NCBI RefSeq assembly: GCF_042683165.1
Contig: NZ_JBHUIZ010000003.1
Span: 310,001 to 374,000 of the forward strand
DNA from: Tigheibacillus halophilus
GTDB taxonomy: Bacteria; Bacillota; Bacilli; Bacillales; Amphibacillaceae
Length of the DNA: 64,000 nucleotides
Reading direction: 5' to 3'
Position numbers and translations under genes: made by a program. This document shows positions 60,143 to 64,000 of this stretch, piece by piece. Numbering within the stretch: the stretch's first letter is position 1; the number at the start of each line of letters is the position of its first letter. Under the pieces are notes generated by a model. The model was not told the origin of the DNA. It was given only the letters and a program-made list of their open reading frames with translations, and ran no database searches.

Positions 60143-60358
60143 CGAATTCCCTCCATATTGCATCAAGTTGAAATTATTTTGTCTCAGTTTTTCTGAAATA
60201 TGTAGGTACTCCCGGGATGATCCCAAGCATTTGTTAACATTTCGGTTGAGTACGAACAAGGTAAGGTTTGTGGATCGCTTCCTTGTTGATTTGCTAAAAG
60301 TTTAGGATAATATTGTGTAATCGAAAAACTGCCATTTATTCAAAGAGGAGGTTGCTGG

Positions 60359-60910
60359 ATGCAAACAGATTTATACTTGGTTAGGCATGCACATTCTATA
60401 TATACCCCTGATGAAGTAAACAGACCGTTATCAGAGAAAGGTATGGCAGATGCACAAAGGGTAGCTGCAATTTTTCATGAACAAAAAATTGATCATATCT
60501 ATGCCAGCCCTTATAAAAGGGCGGTACAGACTGTTGAAGGAATAGCAGTCTTTCGAGGAAAAAAGGTACAGATCGAAAAGAATTTTAGAGAGCGTAAATT
60601 AGCGGGAAAACCAGTTGTTGATTTCGATTATGCCATTAGGAAAGTGTGGGACGAGCCTTCTTTTTCCTGGGAAGGTGGAGAGTCGAATATTGCAGCGCAA
60701 GCGCGTGGTGTTGATGCAATACTTCGGTTGCTTGAATGGCATATGGACCAGCGGATCGTCGTTGGTACACATGGTAATATCATGGTATTGATCATGCAAT
60801 ATTTCGATCAAAAATACGGATTTGATTTTTGGGATAAGCTTGGCATGCCGGATGTTTATCGTCTGTGTTTCCATGGACTGAAATTGGCTGATGTGCAGCG
60901 ATGCTGGTGA
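60359..60910 (+). CDS. Histidine phosphatase family protein
   Basis: 183 residues. LVRHAHSIYTPDEVNRPLSEKG carries the phospho-His motif (RHAH, residues 9-12). ASPYKRAVQTVEGIA, FRERKLAG and the second catalytic histidine in VVGTHGNIM fit the phosphoglycerate-mutase-like superfamily. Substrate unknown. AGGAGG precedes the ATG. Monocistronic. Confidence 0.92.
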   Translation: MQTDLYLVRHAHSIYTPDEVNRPLSEKGMADAQRVAAIFHEQKIDHIYASPYKRAVQTVEGIAVFRGKKVQIEKNFRERKLAGKPVVDFDYAIRKVWDEPSFSWEGGESNIAAQARGVDAILRLLEWHMDQRIVVGTHGNIMVLIMQYFDQKYGFDFWDKLGMPDVYRLCFHGLKLADVQRCW

Positions 60911-61032
60911 TTCATCTATCTTATTGCACAAAGGAAGGAATTATCGCGGTTGTCGTTCGATAAATCTCTCTTTAACCTAAAAGCTGGATCAGAGGTATTT
61001 TTCAGGTCATTCAGTACTTTCTATGACTCCTT

Positions 61033-61083
61033 TTGAAAAACATGTCCTCTTTAAATGATAAAAATGTATGCAAACGCATACAT
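61033..61083 (+). promoter_or_regulatory. Promoter with CcpA cre site
   Basis: TTGAAA (61033-61038), 17 bp, TGATAA (61056-61061). ATGCAAACGCATACAT (61068-61083) matches every position of WTGNAANCGNWNNCAW and extends to a dyad TGTATGC-AAAC-GCATACA. It begins at the expected start of transcription, a repressing position. Confidence 0.75.
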
Positions 61084-61125
61084 TTGATTGTGATCATCTA
61101 AATGACTGAAGAAGGGGAGTGGATC

Positions 61126-62391
61126 ATGGGGCAGCTATGGCGTTGGTATAAAAAGAAATCCTTCATGTTGAAGATAACTGCCGGTTTTGTGATCGGGATT
61201 GCTGCTGGCTTGATATTAGGACCAGCAGCTGATGTTTTGTCTCCGTTTGGTACATTATTTTTAAATTTGCTTAAAATGATTGTCGTCCCACTAATTTTGT
61301 TAACGTTAATTGTATCTGTCAATAATTCGAAACCAAAGGATCTCGGGCGAATTGGAGGGAAAATATTTCCTTACTACCTGATCACGACTGCCATTGCGGT
61401 ATTATTGGGTATTTGGATCGCGAAGCTGATTCATCCCGGTGCGGGGTTGCGCATCCCGAGTACAGATGTGGAGGTGCCAGATGCTCCGGCGACCATCGAT
61501 GTATTATTGCATATTGTACCGGAAAACATATTCGATTCGTTAGCGAATGGAGACATATTGAGCATCGTATTTCTGGCAATCATCACAGGCTTTGCTATTT
61601 CCTTCATGAGATATGCCAAAGATGCAAAAATGAATGCAATGGGAGAACTGCTCCTTCACATTTCGGAAGCAGGAAGTGAGGTGACATTTAAAATATTGAA
61701 TGGCATTTTGCAATATGCTCCGATAGGTGTACTTGGTATTACTGCATCATCCATTGGCAACCAAGGTTTCCAAACACTATATTCGCTTGGTAAATATGTA
61801 ACAGCCTCTTACGTGGGGGTCGCTATTCAAATGTGCTTGTTTTTTCCACTTATGCTTTTCATTTTCCGTGTGCCGGTACTGCGATTTTTCAAAAACATCA
61901 GTGAAGCTGTTATGACAGCATTCTTGACCTCCAGCAGTTTGGGTACGCTACCGGTAACATTGAAAGCGGCGCAGAAAGCCAAAATCAGTGATCGTGTGGC
62001 AAACTTCACATTACCGATTGGAGCTACAGTTAATATGAATGGATCAGCTATCCATTTTGGTGTAGGTGTTGTTTTTGCGGCTGATATTGTTGGATATGAT
62101 TTGAGTATTGGTATGATCATCAGCATTATACTGACAGGAACACTTGCGGCTGTCGGAACAGCTGGCGTGCCCGGCGCGGGCTTGATCGGGATGTCCATTG
62201 TCTTCACCCAAGCAGGCCTGCCGATCGAAATCGTCGGGCTGACAGCGGGGGTAAATGTCATCACAGATATGGTATTTACAACATGCAATGTGACGGGAGA
62301 TTTAGTCGGTGCAGGAATTGTTGATAAAAGCGAGCGGCGGCACCTTGAGCAAGTTTCTTCGAGGGTGATGGAAGACAGTATGGCAAAATAA
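61126..62391 (+). CDS. DAACS-family dicarboxylate/amino-acid:cation symporter
   Basis: 421 residues from ATG 61126 (GAAGGGGAG upstream; ATG 61102 lies before it). Signatures are TSSSLGTLPVT, GATVNMNGSAI and VNVITDMVFTTCNVTGDL. The TM8 segment has T-T-C-N where the GltP-type gene at 55.4 kb has R-T-A-V-N, so the acidic-side-chain Arg is missing and a neutral substrate (as in SstT or ASCT-like carriers) is plausible. A consensus cre site implies carbon catabolite repression. Confidence 0.9.
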   Translation: MGQLWRWYKKKSFMLKITAGFVIGIAAGLILGPAADVLSPFGTLFLNLLKMIVVPLILLTLIVSVNNSKPKDLGRIGGKIFPYYLITTAIAVLLGIWIAKLIHPGAGLRIPSTDVEVPDAPATIDVLLHIVPENIFDSLANGDILSIVFLAIITGFAISFMRYAKDAKMNAMGELLLHISEAGSEVTFKILNGILQYAPIGVLGITASSIGNQGFQTLYSLGKYVTASYVGVAIQMCLFFPLMLFIFRVPVLRFFKNISEAVMTAFLTSSSLGTLPVTLKAAQKAKISDRVANFTLPIGATVNMNGSAIHFGVGVVFAADIVGYDLSIGMIISIILTGTLAAVGTAGVPGAGLIGMSIVFTQAGLPIEIVGLTAGVNVITDMVFTTCNVTGDLVGAGIVDKSERRHLEQVSSRVMEDSMAK

Positions 62392-62402
62392 ACATGAAAA
62401 TA

Positions 62403-62438
62403 ACGAGGCCCCCATCCTTCAAAAGAATTGGGACCTCA
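62403..62438. terminator. Hairpin between convergent transporter genes
   Basis: GAGG-C-CCC-C-AT-C-CTT ... AATTGGGACCTC, imperfect stem; weak. Confidence 0.5.
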
Positions 62439-62446
62439 CGATATGT

Positions 62447-63934
62447 TTAATTTCTTCTCATCATTTTCACTTCTGCCCGCAATGCTTTCAATAGGGCGAA
62501 AATCATGAGTATCATGACGAATGAAAACGGCAGGGCTGCAGATATGATTGTATTCTGGATTGCGGTCAGTCCCCCCACATAAAGAAGAATGACAGCAACG
62601 GCTGATTGGGCAATCCCCCAGATGACCTTCACGCTATTTGGCGGTGTCAAAGACCCATTGGTAGATTGAATGCCAAGCACGAAAGTCGCTGAATCTGCTG
62701 ATGTGATAAAGAAAGAAGCAATAAGCAGAATTGCTATGATAGACAGAACGATTGCCATCGGCATATTGTCAAACATGTTAAATAAGACAAGTTCGGTGGC
62801 ATATTTGCTTAAGTCGACCCCGCCGTCTTGCATGTGATCGGCAGTCGTACCAAATACTGCATACCATACAGAAATAAATAGTGTCGGGACCACAAGCACC
62901 CCGATGAAAAATTCACGAACCGTGCGGCCCTTGGAAATACGGGCAATAAACATACCGACGAATGGAGCCCAGGAAATCCACCATGCCCAGTAGAAAATGG
63001 TCCATCCATCAACCCAAGCTCTGTTGTCGCCGGGCAGGGGTGCTGTCCGGAAACTCATTTTTAAGAAGTTTTGCATATACAGCCCGAATGTTTCTGTAAA
63101 CATATTCAATATCAGCAATGTCGGACCGATAATGAGTACGGCAATCAAGAGCAGGATTGCCAACCCCATATTCAAGTTGGAAAGGTATTTGATCCCTTTG
63201 CTAAGACCAGACCAGGCTGAAGCAAGGAATAAGATGGTAACCACCAAAATGATGAAAAATTGTGCTTCAAAACCTACTTCGATGCCAAATAAGTGGGCAA
63301 GCCCGCCATTGATTTGTACAGCGCCAAAACCAAGCGATGTGGCAACACCGAATACGGTGGCAAATACAGCAAGCACATCAATCAATATACCGAATGGCCC
63401 GTTCATCCGATCCCCGAAAATCGGTTTCAATGTAGACGAAATAAGGCCAGGTTCTTCCTTGCGAAATTGGAAATAAGCGAGAGAAAGTGCAACGATACCA
63501 TACATTGCCCAAACATGCAGTCCCCAATGGAAGTAAGTGTAACTCAAACCTTCCTTCATGGCTTCGTTCGTTCCTGGTTTAGATGTAGGTGCGTCACTGA
63601 TGTAATGAAACAGCGGTTCTGCCGCTCCATAAAATACTAATCCGATTCCCATGCCTGCAGAAAAAAGCATGGCGATCCACGAGGCGGTCGAGAAATCCGG
63701 CCGCTCATGATCTTTTCCCAAACGGATTCTCCCATAAGAACTGAAGGTTAGAAAAATGGAGATGCCGACCATGGCAGTCATTAGCAATGTGTAGTACCAG
63801 CCAAATGACGTGGCCACGAATGACGTGATGTGACCCGTGATATTTTCAAATTGGGCCGGAAAGACAGCTCCAAGAAACACGGAAATAACGACTAAGACGA
63901 CAGTAACATAAAACACTTTTGAGATTTTCTTCAT
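62447..63934 (-). CDS. BCCT-family betaine/carnitine/choline transporter (OpuD-like)
   Basis: 495 residues, twelve helices. GMGIGLVFYGAAEPLFH holds the glycine-rich unwound segment of TM3. YWAWWISWAPFVGMFIARIS and KGRTVREF are the aromatic substrate box of TM8 and its following loop. SADSATFVLG is in TM10. The family takes up glycine betaine and relatives with Na+ and is osmotically activated. The GMGIG rather than GMGID form suggests Na+ rather than H+ coupling. GGGGGAA precedes the ATG. Confidence 0.93.
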   Translation of the reverse strand: MKKISKVFYVTVVLVVISVFLGAVFPAQFENITGHITSFVATSFGWYYTLLMTAMVGISIFLTFSSYGRIRLGKDHERPDFSTASWIAMLFSAGMGIGLVFYGAAEPLFHYISDAPTSKPGTNEAMKEGLSYTYFHWGLHVWAMYGIVALSLAYFQFRKEEPGLISSTLKPIFGDRMNGPFGILIDVLAVFATVFGVATSLGFGAVQINGGLAHLFGIEVGFEAQFFIILVVTILFLASAWSGLSKGIKYLSNLNMGLAILLLIAVLIIGPTLLILNMFTETFGLYMQNFLKMSFRTAPLPGDNRAWVDGWTIFYWAWWISWAPFVGMFIARISKGRTVREFFIGVLVVPTLFISVWYAVFGTTADHMQDGGVDLSKYATELVLFNMFDNMPMAIVLSIIAILLIASFFITSADSATFVLGIQSTNGSLTPPNSVKVIWGIAQSAVAVILLYVGGLTAIQNTIISAALPFSFVMILMIFALLKALRAEVKMMRRN

Positions 63935-64000
63935 GATTCCCCCTGCAAAAATTTAGTTAACACGGTTAATAACGATACCAGATTGTTTCGGGCAATTCAA

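Noticed and set aside
1..64000. CRISPR arrays, insertion sequences, prophage modules, restriction or toxin-antitoxin systems
   Set aside because: No regularly spaced repeats, transposase, integrase or phage structural genes were found. The XRE-linked pairs do not resemble known toxins.

Overview
The window looks like the chromosome of a low-GC, endospore-forming, rod-shaped Bacillaceae bacterium. Its backbone follows the Bacillus subtilis yjz/yja-fabHF-yjb-yjc neighbourhood almost gene for gene: yjzD, yjaV, fabH, fabF, yjbA, trpS, yjbC, spx, mecA, coiA, pepF, yizD, yjbH, yjbI, yjbK, yjbM, nadK, yjbO, prpE, mgtE, cotO, a cotY/cotZ-type gene, yjcF, yjcG, yjcH. Spore coat genes, the sporulation checkpoint peptide Sda, strong AGGAGG-type ribosome sites and frequent TTG/GTG starts agree with this. 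Several compatible-solute type carriers (BCCT, ProP-like MFS, two DAACS symporters) and a probable c-di-AMP riboswitch suggest a salt-adapted member of the Oceanobacillus/Virgibacillus type. The genus is an inference only.

Layout. 1-1.2 kb: end of a molybdenum-cofactor operon (mobB, moaE, moaD). 1.2-3.7 kb: a Crp/Fnr regulator divergent from a DUF2249 protein and a radical SAM/SPASM protein, probably linked to anaerobic or nitrogen-oxide metabolism. 3.7-9.6 kb: uppP, small envelope genes, an S58-type peptidase, then fabH (with a FapR-like operator) and fabF. 10-15.2 kb: yjbA, trpS with a tryptophan T-box, a rhodanese-DUF302 sulfur operon behind a CsoR/CstR-type operator, a secreted GH-like protein and a decayed histidine kinase. 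15.2-23 kb: the Spx control region (yjbC, spx, mecA, coiA, pepF, yjbH, yjbI). 23.3-30.3 kb: yjbK, the small alarmone synthetase yjbM, nadK, yjbO, prpE, a rodA-type gene and mgtE. 30.4-33 kb: a spore-coat island whose promoters read as sigma-K type. 33-40.5 kb: DUF421, yjcFGH, a carboxylesterase, a heterodimeric ABC exporter and tRNA-Val.

From about 41 to 55 kb the window becomes an accessory region of short transcription units with local regulators: cspA-type gene, an orphan 186-residue protein, ArsR-quinone oxidoreductase, TetR-epimerase, XRE-membrane protein, sda, two CBO0543-family membrane proteins, tatA, an AraC pseudogene with two in-frame stops, XRE-def, ASCH and YolD-like genes. Most of these regulators lie beside perfect or near-perfect inverted repeats that look like their operators. 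From 55 to 64 kb transport dominates: a GltP/GltT-type symporter behind a predicted c-di-AMP riboswitch and terminator, a ProP-like MFS carrier, a second DAACS symporter with a consensus CcpA cre site, and a BCCT betaine carrier.

The most interesting points are the c-di-AMP riboswitch on a glutamate/aspartate-type symporter, the sda gene with a DnaA box touching its ribosome site, the CsoR/CstR operator on the rhodanese operon, matching sigma-K promoters that draw an unknown gene into the coat regulon, and paired 22-bp repeats that define a TetR regulon of two transcripts. No insertion sequence, prophage, CRISPR array or complete defence system was recognised.
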